A stretch of 64,000 bases of DNA from Rhinopithecus roxellana (Eukaryota; Chordata; Mammalia; Primates; Cercopithecidae), in NCBI RefSeq assembly GCF_007565055.1, contig NC_044554.1:19321921-19385920 (forward strand). Reading direction: 5' to 3'. Each line of letters begins with the position of its first letter. The first letter of the stretch is position 1. The translations under genes and the position numbers were made by a program. The notes under the pieces were generated by a model. That model ran no database searches. It was not told the DNA's origin and was given only the letters and a program-made list of their open reading frames with translations. This document shows, in pieces, positions 1 through 10,259 of the stretch.

Positions 1-511
1 GGGGTTTTACACCGAGATGTTCCATTGCCCAGGGACGGGCAGGAGACAGACCTCAACTGCCAAGAGGCCTTCTTTCCTCTTATACTAGTCCTCCTCAGCA
101 CAGACCCTTCACGGGTGTCAGGCTGGGGGACGACCAGTTCTTTCCATTCCCATGAGGCCATATTTCAGACTATCACATGGGGAGAAACCTTGGACAATAC
201 CTAGCTTTCCTAGGCAGAGCTCCCTGCGACCTTTGGCAGCGTACGTGTCCCTGGGTACTTGAGATTAAGAGAATGGTGATGACTTTTCACAAGCATACTG
301 CCTTCAGGCACTTGTTTAACAAACCACACCCTGCACAGCCCCAAATCCCTTAAACCTTGAGTCACCACAGCACATGTCTCTTGCAAGGACGAGGTTGGGA
401 GTAGGGTCACAGATTAACAGCATCTCAAATACAGAACAAAATGGAGTCTCTTATAGCTACTTCTTTCTATATAGACACAGTAACAGTCTGATCTCCTTTC
501 TTTTCCTCACA
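1..511 (-). mobile_element. HERV-K (HML-type) LTR, cut by window start
   Basis: Read on the minus strand, the element starts at 511 with TGTGAGGAAAAG, followed by an HML-type U3 (GATCAGACTGTTACTGTGTC, then GACTCCATTTTGTT, then CTCAAGTACCCAGGGACAC). It runs off the window near GTGTAAAACCCC, where a TATA-like box is expected. This is the LTR family that also gave rise to the SINE-R part of SVA; no SVA VNTR or Alu-like part is visible here. Divergence looks substantial, so I do not pick between LTR5, LTR13 or relatives. The 3' part of the LTR and any internal region lie outside the window. Confidence 0.8.
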
Positions 512-1019
512 GTATCCTTTTAATCTTCAACCTCTCACCTCTGGGAAAACCAAATATTGTGTATTATTTGAAAATTAAGATAACATACTAAAATAAAACC
601 TGAGATTACAACATTCTTGTATAGAATAAAAACAGTGGATAATGATATTATTTGAGTTTGCAAATTCAGTAGAGATGTTTGCAGGGTAGAAGAAGTACTA
701 TATCTCCTCATTGTGGTTATGACAGAGATGTATTTTGCAGGGCAAGAAGCTATTAACTTATCTGAAATTTGTGCAAAACATCCTGTTATATTCATAACAT
801 AAACTGAATAGACTGGTGACTCCTTGAGTTTTCATTTTTGAGGCTTGTATTTTATTTCTCTGCTTTGTCACATGAAAGTCATATCCCACATTAATAAGCA
901 TAGTTCTTTGTGTATGCCTTTACAAATTTACTAAAAATGCAAAATACAAAAGTACTATCAAACCTGGGTAAAACACTGAAGAGAACCAAGCTCACATCAG
1001 GGTAATATACTAAGTAATT
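512..1019. other. AT-rich single-copy DNA, no feature seen
   Basis: Between the LTR and the MIR I see no recognisable repeat, RNA gene or convincing coding frame. Short open frames here have no exon-like borders. Confidence 0.5.
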
Positions 1020-1186
1020 TGTTGTTATAATGATAGTGGCTGAACTTTAGTGATAAGCATTTTGTCATATATTTTATCTGATTTAATCCAATGACAGCCC
1101 ACCAAAGTAGGTAATATTATATATTAATGCCATCTCCACTTAACAGATATAGAGATTAAGGCTCACATAGTTTAACTCTAGTTTAA
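1020..1186 (-). mobile_element. MIR fragment
   Basis: The order of landmarks matches the reverse complement of MIR: a 'gatttaatcc' block, a 'taggtaatatta' block, 'cttaacagatatagagatta' (the ACAGATGAGGAAACTGAG core) and 'ggctcacatag'. It is strongly diverged, as expected for a mammalian-wide SINE. Confidence 0.6.
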
Positions 1187-1201
1187 CAGTGGCACATTTT
1201 T

Positions 1202-1536
1202 CTTTTATTTTTACGTTATTTATTTATTTATTTATTTATTATTTATTTATTTATTTTTGAGACAGAGTTTTGCTGTTGCCAGGCTGGAGTCCAGTAGCAC
1301 AATCTCGGCTCACTGCAATCTCTGCCTCCTGGGTTCAAGCGATTCCCCTGCCTCAGCCTCCTGAGCATCTGGGACTACAGGCACCCGCCACCATGCCCAG
1401 CTAATTTTTTGTATTTTGGTAGAGACAGGGTTTCACCATGTTGGGCAGGATGGTCTCCATCTGCTGACCTGGTAATCCGTCTGCCTCAGCCTTCCAAAGT
1501 GCCGGGATTACAGGCGTGAGCCACTGCACCTGTCCA
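1202..1536 (-). mobile_element. Alu (AluS-like), minus strand
   Basis: Full dimeric Alu in reverse orientation: T-rich head, 'gagacagagttttgctgttg', both arms, and a final 'gtgagccactgcacctgtcc'. Imperfect target-site duplications flank it: cagtggcacattttt at 1187-1201 and cagttgcacaattttt from 1537. Its A tail has evolved into a TTTA microsatellite. Confidence 0.93.
1216..1257. repeat. (TTTA)n microsatellite in Alu tail
   Basis: About ten TTAT units with one register break, lying exactly where the poly-A tail of the minus-strand Alu is expected. It is likely length-polymorphic. Confidence 0.9.
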
Positions 1537-1552
1537 CAGTTGCACAATTTTT

Positions 1553-2190
1553 TAAGTTGTAAAAGGTCATGTCTCTAATTTAGAATTTTTGAGAATATTT
1601 TAACTGAGGCAGAAAACATTGATTCCATAAAAAATTTCAAAATTTTTGAATTGCAGAAGATATACGTATACATTTAAAAAGATAGATTGGTAATATATTT
1701 GTATAGTACATGACTCAGAGAAGACTCATGTATCTAAAATAGATAGGTAGACAGATAGATATGAAGTTTACAAATTGAACAAAAAAAATCATAAAATGAC
1801 AAAAGTTATGAATAGGTCATTTAAAAACAAGCAAATTCAAATATCCGATAAACATGTCTTTAAAAGACAACTTGAGTAATATTTAGGTAAATACAGAGTG
1901 AAAAATAAAACTACTGAGCTATTATTTCTCATCTTTTAAAATAATGATACCCCAAAATACGAGGAAAATGTAGTCTCAAAGATTGTGAATACAAAAATAA
2001 GTTGTTACAAACTTTTGAGAATATAAACCGGCAACTTCTATTAAAATTAAGATTGTACAGACCCCTTGGCCCTCAAATCTCAATAGAAGATAAGGATATA
2101 TGTATAGGGACTTTTGTTGCCCACAAAAGTTGAAACAAATATAATGTTCTCATTCATGTAAAATTATATGTTTATCTATATATACCTATA
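1553..2190. other. AT-rich DNA, no feature assigned
   Basis: AT-rich sequence with only a short GATA-like run near 1741-1760. No family recognised and no coding evidence. Confidence 0.45.
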
Positions 2191-2600
2191 TGCTAATATA
2201 GTTTGGATATTTGTTCCTTCCAAATCTCATGTTGAAATATCATCCCCAGTATTGGAGGTGGGGCTTAGTGAGAGGTGTTTGGGTTACAGGAACAGATCCT
2301 TCATGAATGTCTTGATGCTGTCCTGGTGGTAATAAGTGAGTTCTCACCCTGTTAGTTCCCCCAGGAATTTATTGTTGAAATAATCATTACACCTCCTCCT
2401 GTCTCTTGCCTCCTTTCTTTTGCTGTATGATCTGCACACTCATGCTCTCTGCTTGGGTTCCACCATAAGTGTACGCAGCCTGAGTACCTTGAAGAAGATG
2501 CTAGTGCCATGCTTCTTGTACAGCCTGGAGAAAAATGAGTTTTAAAACTTGTCTTTATAAACGGTATTTCTTTATAGCAATACAAACAGATTAAGATATA
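2191..2600 (+). mobile_element. MaLR solo LTR (MST/MLT1A type)
   Basis: Starts with tgctaatatagtttggatat and follows the MaLR LTR plan: 'ccaaatctcatgttgaaat', 'attggaggtggggctta', 'aataagtgagttctcaccc', 'gctgtatgatctgcacac', 'ccatgcttcttgtacagcct', and a terminal 'acagattaagata' corresponding to the family end ACGGACTAAGACA. At about 410 bp it is close to full LTR length, with no internal region. Confidence 0.85.
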
Positions 2601-4309
2601 TGCCTAATGAAATGTTTGCAAGGCTGGTCACCATAATATTGGGAGCATGGATGTAATTTTCTGTATTGTTTGATAATTTATAATTAAATTACCTTAGTTA
2701 CATAGAAATAAAAACTGTTTTCATCCTAGAAAACAAATAAAATGAATTCCTGACTCACTTTTTAGGCACCTATAACAGATAATCTACATACCTGAAAGGA
2801 GGAATCAGTAACTCAGGATCCAGGAGTGAGTTTTATTTTCTAGAAATCCAAACCAAGGTAGAATTCTAATCCCTAAATGGCCTCTTGATTGGGATATCAA
2901 ATTTAAATCTCTTAGTCTGGAGTATTTAATTATACTTTAATTTGCGTGTATAGCAGAAACAGATAGTTCTAATTTCACATTATCTTTCCAATCATTGTCA
3001 TCAAATCATTTTATTGCTTTCATAAAATATCTTATTAGAATTTGTTATTTAAAATTAATCACACTGGATCAAACCTATCCAATTAGGCTCTGGTGTTCAA
3101 CTGGCACGTTTGGTAAGCAAGCCTTACAGAACTGTTTGATGAGACCTACTTGTATCTGGAATTATGATACTCCAGGATTTTTATGTTGAAAATTAAATGT
3201 CATGAGGCAGGGGGGAGAAAAAAACTAAGTTCCTTTGACTCCTCTGCCAAGACGAAAGCTCTCCTGTAGATGAGCTTTGCAGCATCCAGCATCTGTTTCA
3301 TTAAGTACTGCTAAATGATCAGATGTTCTCATCATTCATTCTTTATGTTCCTGTCAGCTCAAGTAATCACACTCAATATTAATTCACAGTAATTTTTCAA
3401 AACTTTTTTGGCTGAATCTCGATATCTATGCTGTATGTTAACGAGAAAATAGCATTACTCTCTGTTTAAAAGTGAGCTCCTAATAAAACAAATGTATTTC
3501 TACCTGTTCTTAGGAAATTAATTACATCTTAATATGAAATTTGATGCATAAAAACTAGAAAACTCGATCACATTGCATCTTTCTTCAAAAATAAAAACAT
3601 GATGTTTTTTGCATATACAATTCTTCTAGATATTTAAACTCTTTTGATAGTCAACTGTTTCTATTAAAACACTTTAAAAGCCCAAATTTTTAAAAGTTAT
3701 CCACAGGTCTGCATTGGCTACTTCGTGTTTCTTTCTTCATTAGTCTTTGGGTTCTTTATTAATTCCAAACCTCAGCACAGATATCCTCCTGTCAGTAGGT
3801 GTGGAGGTAGATGGTGCATGTACTTACTGCCCAAGATTGAACACCTGTTTCCTGAGGCACGTAGGCAGAGTCATGTATTAAAGCTTTAGATCTATTATCT
3901 TTGTTCTTTTTCCAGTAACACCAAGAACAATACAAAGGCATTTTAATACTGTAAAAGCATGAGTAGATCTGTAACCACCCTTTATACCAAAAGGTTGCCC
4001 AAAAGGATAATTTTATTTTAAACAACAAGGGCCCTGGACCAGCCACACATTGTTCAGGAGATGCTTAGATAGCTAGTTTAGATGGGTTACAGTCTAACTA
4101 CAATACAGTTAGGTATATGCAAGGTGATAGAGGTTGGAGATAAAGTATAATACTCTGAACCAGAAATCACCATTCTACCAGAACTGATCTTTTGAAAATT
4201 CCTTAGTCTCTAAATATGGAGTTAGGAAGTTCAATTTATGAGTTTAATAACAATATTCTCATCCACTTCTAAATTACAGATAGAATGTTTTACCTTTAAT
4301 AAGATTCTA
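2601..4309. other. Mostly single-copy DNA, no feature assigned
   Basis: No repeat family, RNA gene or supported exon recognised. The short open frames at 2995-3189 (+) and 3792-4046 (-) have no protein similarity that I recognise and no splice-like borders. Confidence 0.45.
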
Positions 4310-4590
4310 AAATATTATTTTTGTACATTTATATATTAAATCCATCTGTAATTTGTTTTTGCATGTTATGTAAGTATTCAACTCTTTTTTTTTCCAGATG
4401 GGTGTTAGCCAATTGTGCCAGTGTTAGTTTATTAAATAAAATATTCTTTCCTATACAATTTAAATATACTGATTATCTGTAAATATTGTGAGCTTTTTCT
4501 ACTCCACTGAATAATTGGTATTTTACCACATAAAGTAACTTTGAAATAAGTTTTAATATCTAGTAAGACTAAATCCCCCATATTAAAAAA
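4310..4590 (-). mobile_element. Old L1 (L1M) ORF2 fragment
   Basis: Matches the reverse complement of the L1 ORF2 C-terminal half: 'aaatccatctgtaatttg', 'ttttttttccagatggg', 'ttagtttattaaataa', 'aagttttaatatctagtaag'. It is heavily diverged, contains no usable frame, and ends at an A run near 4590. Confidence 0.75.
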
Positions 4591-4720
4591 AAAAAAATAG
4601 TGAATAGCATTGTTGTGAGACTGAAAGCAAAAGAAGTTTCCAGTCTTGTTAAAGGCCAGGAAAATGTAAAACCCTTCTCATCTAGACCTGTCTAGCTCAT
4701 AATTCAAAAGGCAATAGGAG

Positions 4721-4976
4721 GCTGGGCGTGGTGGCTCACGCCTGTAATCCCAGCACTTTGGGAGGCCAAGGCAGGAGAATCGTGAGGTCAGGAGATCTAG
4801 ACCATCCTGGCTAACATGATGAAACCCCGTCTCTACTAAAAATACAAAAAAATTAGCTGGGGGTGGTGGTGGGTGCCTGTAATCCCAACTACTTGGGAAG
4901 CTGAGGCAGGAGAATGGTGTGAACCCCGGAGGCAGAGAGCGAGACTCTGTCTCAAAAAAAAAAAAAAAAAAAAGAT
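4721..4976 (+). mobile_element. AluY with a right-arm internal deletion
   Basis: Begins gctgggcgtggtggctcacg and has AluY-type features (ccatcctggctaacatg, gaatggtgtgaacc). In the right arm 'ggaggcagag' runs straight into 'agcgagactctg', so roughly 50 bp between the A-box-like sequence and the tail are missing. Target-site duplication gcaataggag lies at 4711-4720 and 4977-4986. Confidence 0.95.
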
Positions 4977-4986
4977 GCAATAGGAG

Positions 4987-5499
4987 TAAAACATGTTAAA
5001 GTTGCTGGTGAGGCACATTCTGCAGCTCAGAAGTCTGTGAAATAATTTTTTAAGTACAGAAAGGGGGTTATAAGGAAAACAGGTTTTTGATGCTGATGAG
5101 ACTGGAATCTTTCCTAAGAATGTTAACAAATGAGCCTATATAACACAAATGGCCTCCAGTGCTTCTGACTTGAAATCATTGTAATATCATGTGGTTAGTC
5201 ATTTGTAAGAAATATTTACGTGAAACAGTGAGGTTTTAAACAGAAACACACAGAAAATAAGATTATATATTGATCAACTGGTGAAAATACTGTGACCTAA
5301 GGCTTATAGGAACCTAACGTTGTATTTCCCCTAGGAACAATGGTTTCCTATTTGCTAATTCAGTGTTCACGGCAACTTTACAGAATATAACCATTGTAAA
5401 TAACAAAGATAACTGTAATTTATCTTTATCTCTTAGTTTACTGATTTTCTTTCTTGTTCTGTAGCTCTACTAGATGCATATAAGCATATAATTTTATTT
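4987..5499. other. Single-copy DNA, no feature assigned
   Basis: No recognisable repeat or gene between the AluY and the old L1-like block. Confidence 0.4.
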
Positions 5500-6050
5500 A
5501 TTCAATTTGAGACTCATTGTATTCCTGAATCTAAGGATTCTCATCTTTCATTAATTCTGGCAAATACTCAGGCAAGATCTTTTCATGTATTCTCTTTCTT
5601 TTACTTAATATTCTCCACATCTAAGATTCTGATTAGCTGCATCTTGGATCTTCTATGTTCCTTATCTTGTAACTTTTTCAGATTTTTCTTTTTCTCCTCC
5701 TTCTATGCAGTCTTTTAATTCACCCTTCCCTCTTTGGCTGTGTCTAATCTGTTGTTTTTCAAAGTTACTGGGCTTTAAGTTTGATTAATATATTTGTAGT
5801 ATATTTTTTGTTTGTTTTGGAGAAAAGATTTCACTATGTGGCTCAGGATGGTCTTGAGTACCTAGGCTCAAGCAATCCTCCTGCCTCCACTTCTGGAGTA
5901 GCAAGGATTGCAGGTTTGTGCCACTGTACCTGGCTCTATTTGTAATGCCTTAAAGTTCTATGTTTCTATTTGTTTTTTTTTTTTTGTCTTCTTTTTCATA
6001 TTTTATTTCATGTTTTGCATATTTAATAATTTTAACAACACTTGTAGTGT
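5500..6050 (-). mobile_element. Probable ancient L1/HAL1 remnant, split by an Alu monomer
   Basis: The text around 5600-5770 (tctgattagctgcatcttgg ... gctgtgtctaatctgttgtt) resembles the antisense of old L1/HAL1 ORF1-region consensus. It appears to resume after the Alu monomer with 'gttctatgtttctatttg'. Too diverged for subfamily assignment. Confidence 0.4.
5801..5936 (-). mobile_element. Free left Alu monomer (FLAM/FAM-like)
   Basis: A single Alu-like arm in reverse orientation: 'gatttcactatgtggctcag', 'ggctcaagcaatcctcctgc', 'gtgccactgtacctggct'. There is no second arm. Target-site duplication tatttgtagt (5791-5800) and tatttgtaat (5937-5946), 9 of 10 matching, delimits it, so it is a complete monomer insertion rather than a truncated Alu. 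Confidence 0.8.
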
Positions 6051-6055
6051 GTATC

Positions 6056-6330
6056 TGCTCTGTTTAGTATGGTAGCCACTGGTCACTTTCAAGCTTGTCA
6101 GCCCTTAAAATGGGACTAGTCTGAATTGAAATGTGCTGAAACTGTCAAAGACTTCATACGAAAAAAATGAATAAGATAGCTACTTAACATTTTTATGGAT
6201 TATATGTTAAAATAACATGCTTCATATTTGAGATAAATTGTATCACTAAAATTAATCTTTTTTATTTTACTCTCTTAATATAGGCACTAACTAGATGTAA
6301 AGTTAAATATATGATTTACATCATGTTTTT
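6056..6330. mobile_element. hAT-like nonautonomous DNA transposon remnant (MER type)
   Basis: Landmarks of a common hAT/Charlie-type MER element are present: 'gtttagtatggtagccact', 'tgggactagtctgaattgaa', 'atgtgctgaaact', 'gacttcatacgaaaaaaatg' and a terminal AT-rich block with 'ggcactaactagatgtaaag'. I do not assign the exact family. Confidence 0.55.
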
Positions 6331-7008
6331 ACTGGGCAGCAGGCCTCTAGACTGAAACTTTATTTGCTTGAAATCTTAGGGTTCTTATCCTGCTCTTTAT
6401 TGTTTTTGCTAACACTTGCTTATGGTGGCTTATATCCTGAGATGTTTGGTAATTTTCTGTTTTGTGTTCTTAGCTCATTTTCCTTTAGATGCACCTGAAT
6501 GTGTTACATGTGATCACTTAATTTGAATTTCTCAGCTTGTGGTACCTTAGCCAATGTAAATAATATCAATTTTTATCTTAATCCTTGTGAGAACAGGAAG
6601 TGTCCACAAACTCTCAAAGACATTTATCCCCATTCCATGGTTCAGGTTGAGGCAAATCAGTTTTCTCTTAAACTCCCATTTTTGGTGGTCACTTTTTCTT
6701 AATAGAACTTTTCATTGTGTGTCCCTTTGTGGACCTCAATTTTATCCAGGGTTTTCAGTTCAAACATCAATCTATCCTAAACCTAATGCTTTATTTCCTG
6801 GCTCCACATGGACTCAAAACACAAGCCGCTTTTAACTCAAGATGAGTGAATGCCTCCGGAGCAGGGAGATCACTAGCCTAGTCTTCAGCTTTCCCTTTGT
6901 TTTTGAATCCTAAGGATTTCTTTCTTTCAAGCTCCTATTCATTTACAACAATGTTTTACAATTTATATAGCATTTTAAGTGTTTTCTACTGGAAATACTT
7001 TCATAGAG
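6331..7008. other. Unassigned DNA, possibly old repeat
   Basis: No family recognised with confidence. The 82-codon open frame at 6587-6835 has no recognisable similarity and no exon borders. Confidence 0.35.
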
Positions 7009-7523
7009 CAGTGCCCCCCTAATCCACGGGGATGTGTTCCAGGAACCCCCATGAATGCCTGAAACTGTGGATAGTACCGCTCCCTAAACAGATACTCCTC
7101 AATTGCGATGCGATTATGTCCCGATGAAGCCATCATAAATTAAAAATATAATCTATCAAAATGCATCAGACTACATCCTGATAAACCAATCATAAAGTCA
7201 AAAAATATTAAATCAAACCATCATAAGTTAGGGACCATCTGTATATACTATGCTTTTCAATCAAATAACCACCAAGATGACTACTCAGTGACTAATGTGT
7301 GGATAATATATACAATATGGATATGCAGGACAAAGGGATGATTTCACAGCCCAGGTGAGATAGAGCAGGATGACAGGAGATTTCATCCTACTACTTAGAA
7401 TGTGCAATTTAAAATTACGAATTATGTATTTCTGAATTTTTCATTTAATAGTTTCAGACTGTGGCTGACCATGGGTAACTGAAGCCACAGAAAGTGAAGC
7501 TGTGCATAAGAGGGAATAACTGT
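7009..7523 (-). mobile_element. Tigger1/MER44-like DNA transposon
   Basis: Terminal inverted repeats of Tigger type are seen at both ends: cagtgcccccctaatccacg on the left and the inverse motif 'cataagagggaataactg' on the right. The body read in reverse gives 'cagttacccatggtcagcc', 'ttaaattgcacattctaagt' and 'catccctttgtcctgcatat', as in the Tigger1 5' end. It is an internally deleted nonautonomous copy interrupted by a smaller element. Confidence 0.8.
7089..7241 (-). mobile_element. Short MER2-like (Tigger-type) element nested in Tigger
   Basis: Both MER2-type ends are present with most of the interior missing. In reverse orientation it runs from cagatggtccctaactta to gaggagtatctg. It interrupts the Tigger copy at a TA-rich spot (ccctaaa before, tatatactatg after) that reads continuously in the Tigger consensus, so it inserted into the older element. 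Confidence 0.7.
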
Positions 7524-8036
7524 GTAACATAATCTATCATGTTACTAAAACTGGAAGACCTTGTCATTATTTATCTATTATGTATTTATTTACCTTGCTT
7601 CATTAGATCTAATTTTGATAGGGGTATATATCTCTATATATTTCAATATGGAAATTTCAGTGTAGAATATTATGAATCTTATCTAAACATGAAGACAAGT
7701 ATGCCAAATACAAAAATTCATTAAATCCAAGCTAGTTTTTGTGTTGAAATGCTAAGATTTTCTTAGGATTAATGTGAAGCAAAACTGTGAGAGAAGAATG
7801 ACATTAAAATTCAGCACCGCTCACCTGAAAGTCACGGCACTCCTGGTCATACCATCTCCCTAGAAATTTTGGCTGACATGCATTTTATTTGTGTAAATAT
7901 TAGCAGGGTTGGTTTTTTATTTCAGTGAATTAAAATTTATCAAATTTTCTTGTTTCTACATTAAAAATGTTTTTATGTCAGTCTCTCAGAGTTATCAGCA
8001 GTTTTGGAAGGTAGAAATTAATGTGCCTCATTCATT
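7524..8036. other. Single-copy DNA, no feature assigned
   Basis: No recognisable repeat or gene. Confidence 0.4.
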
Positions 8037-8096
8037 AATAATCCCCCAAATGTCAAGCACAGTGCCTGAAATATGGGAATTCAATAAATTTTTTAA
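8037..8096 (+). mobile_element. Short L2/MIR 3'-end fragment
   Basis: The text 'aagcacagtgcctgaaatat' followed by 'ggaattcaataaat' matches the shared 3' end of L2 and MIR (AGCACAGTGCCTGGCACATAG...CTCAATAAAT). The preceding 'taatcccccaaatg' favours L2. Confidence 0.5.
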
Positions 8097-8705
8097 ATTA
8101 GTGGAGATGTGAATATTTTTATGTTTCTCTTTTATCACCAAAGGGAAATGGTTTCTAGGACAGCTGGTCTGCATAGCAGTAAAGTTTGTGATAAAAGAAG
8201 ATACTTCTCTGAGCAACAATAATTTCCCTATGTAGATATTTATATATATTGTGGGCTACAGATGATGACTTCTGGATTAAGAATTATGCTCTGTCCAATA
8301 AAGTAGTATATTCCTCTTTAGCTTTTTTAACCCCCCAGCCGAACACTATTCCTGGCAAAAATGCCAGGAATGTTGTTCAAAAAATAGAAAAAATTACTGG
8401 ACCTTGGACCAGAAATTTTAGAGATAAGCTATGTAATCTTTATTAACTTGACTTAGGTTTCATCATGTGCTAAATATAAACATTTGCCTAAATTGTCTAA
8501 AGGGTAAAATACTAGAATTCTATGTATAGTATTATTGGGACACAGCCTATTTTGTATGAAAATGTAAATGTGTGAAATGTATAGTAAGTTCTGTACTGTA
8601 AAACATTAGTATTTTCTTCTCTGTGTCTCTTAAACGGTTTTTAGGTATCTGAGAGTGTGCTCATACTCTATAGGAATTGTCTTTGTGCCGTTTCTGTAAC
8701 AGATC
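8097..8705. other. Single-copy DNA, no feature assigned
   Basis: No recognisable repeat or gene. Confidence 0.4.
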
Positions 8706-8761
8706 AAGAGATTCTTTATTAAACATAGAAGAAAAATCAGGAAAGAGATTCTTTATTAAAC
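8706..8761 (+). repeat. Local 19-bp direct repeat
   Basis: The 19-mer aagagattctttattaaac occurs perfectly at 8706-8724 and 8743-8761, offset by 37 bp. The intervening 18 bp are A-rich. It looks like a small templated duplication. Confidence 0.85.
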
Positions 8762-8952
8762 CTGAATGATGAAAACACAGAAGGGATGTAAGGAAGTATT
8801 TTTTCCCCAACACTGGCCCAATATGCTTATAAATAACCATCCCTTACACATCTCACTCACTTACCCTGGGCGGAGGATCCTGACTAAGGAAGCCTGTGGT
8901 CATAGAAACCGAAAGCTGGCGAGCTGTGATTACCAAATCAGAAGGCTCTTCA

Positions 8953-9023
8953 ATGGAATGGGAAAGTCTTCACACAGGTAAATACTCTGATCCTTAGAAA
9001 GTGTGAAGACTTTCCCATTCCAT
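8953..9023. repeat. Perfect 23-bp inverted repeat with 25-nt loop
   Basis: The arm at 8953-8975 (atggaatgggaaag, then tcttcacac) is the exact reverse complement of the arm at 9001-9023 (gtgtgaagac, then tttcccattccat). Pairing stops at both ends of the arms. Transcribed from either strand it would fold into a 71-nt hairpin of pre-miRNA size. It matches no hairpin transposon I know (not MADE1) and no miRNA I can name. Confidence 0.9.
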
Positions 9024-9683
9024 CTTTCCCACTTGTACTGGTTTACAGCATCAGTGTAACATGCACACTCTGTATAGAACAGGGAAAATATTAACTTATG
9101 AAACTGAAGAACATTAGGTTAGATTTGAATTCAACCAAATTTTATAGAAAATGGTATGAAATTAAATAAAATTTACTATCCTTTATATTCTAAACATTGT
9201 TTTGAATATATAGTTTCTTTGAATTAGCTTTTTCTTCCTTTTTTTCTGCACATAGAATCTTAACAGTTAGATAGATATGGTTTCACAGTCCCGTACTAGT
9301 GGTATGTAATTATCCAACTATGGCATTATTAATTTTTGTCTTATCTCTGTTCTCTGCCCTAGTCCCTTTCCCAACCCATGGATATACTGTCTTGTATTTG
9401 ATGTGTCCTTCCAACACACATTTCATACTTGTCCTTTAAATATAGCATTTTTTGTGCGCATGTTTTTTAAAGTACACACAAGATTATACACTGTATAAAA
9501 CACTTTTTATCAATCTAGCATTATGTTTTTGTGAGAGACACAAATGAGAAATAATATAGTATTTATGTTTTCCATTTACTATTGTGTAACAGCTTGTACA
9601 TCCATTTCTTTTCTTATATATGAAGATTGTTTGAAATTATTTGATTTTATGACTAATTCCTCAATTAATATTGTGAAATTTTC
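9024..9683. other. AT-rich DNA, possibly very old L1 in its right half
   Basis: Around 9420-9670 the rhythm weakly recalls antisense L1 3' sequence (acactgtataaaacactttt, tgtaacagcttgtacatcca), but the match is too poor to call. Confidence 0.3.
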
Positions 9684-9967
9684 ATGGTGGTTCATGCCTG
9701 TAATCCCGGTACTTTGGGAGGCCGAGGCAGGCAGATCACCTGAGGTCAGAAGTTCAAGAACAGCCTGGCCAACATGATGAAACCCTATCTCTACTAAAAA
9801 TGCAAAAATTAGCCAGGTGTGGTGGCACATGCCTGTAATCTCAGCTACTCGGGAGGCTGAGGCAGGAGAATTGCTTGAACCTGGGAGGTGGAGGTTGCAG
9901 TGAGCTGAGATCGCATCATTACACTCTAGTCTGGGTGACAGAGTGAGATTCCATCTCAAAAAAAAAC
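9684..9967 (+). mobile_element. AluS, slightly 5'-truncated
   Basis: Begins inside the Alu head (ggtggttcatgcctgtaatc), has both arms, and ends with a short A tail at 9958-9966. The first several consensus bases are missing. No convincing target-site duplication is seen. Confidence 0.93.
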
Positions 9968-10259
9968 AATTGTCTAACACATATATAGAAGAAACTAATT
10001 AGGTCATAAAGTATAGACTGTTTTAATATTTTACTGCCAAAATTCTCTCTAAAATAGTTGAACTAATTGTTATCTCAAAACTATTTTTGGAAAATAAATA
10101 TTTACTCACATTCATTCCAAACTGTAATGATACCTGACTTTTTAATATTAACATTAAATAATTAACAGAAAGCTAACTAACCTTAATATTAATTAATTAA
10201 TTAGCACAATCTGATTAATGTCAGTCTAATAATTGAAGCATTCTATTTCATTGTATTTT
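9968..10259. other. AT-rich DNA with TTAA-rich runs
   Basis: Contains simple ttaatattaattaattaatt runs near 10180-10203; nothing else recognised. Confidence 0.4.

Noticed and set aside
1..511. SVA retroposon
   Set aside because: The LTR-like part would fit SINE-R, but no env-derived part, VNTR or Alu-like region is visible, and the LTR begins cleanly at its U3 terminus.
9579..9980. 133-codon minus-strand frame ending with Alu-like peptide
   Set aside because: Antisense translation of an Alu, a common artefact.
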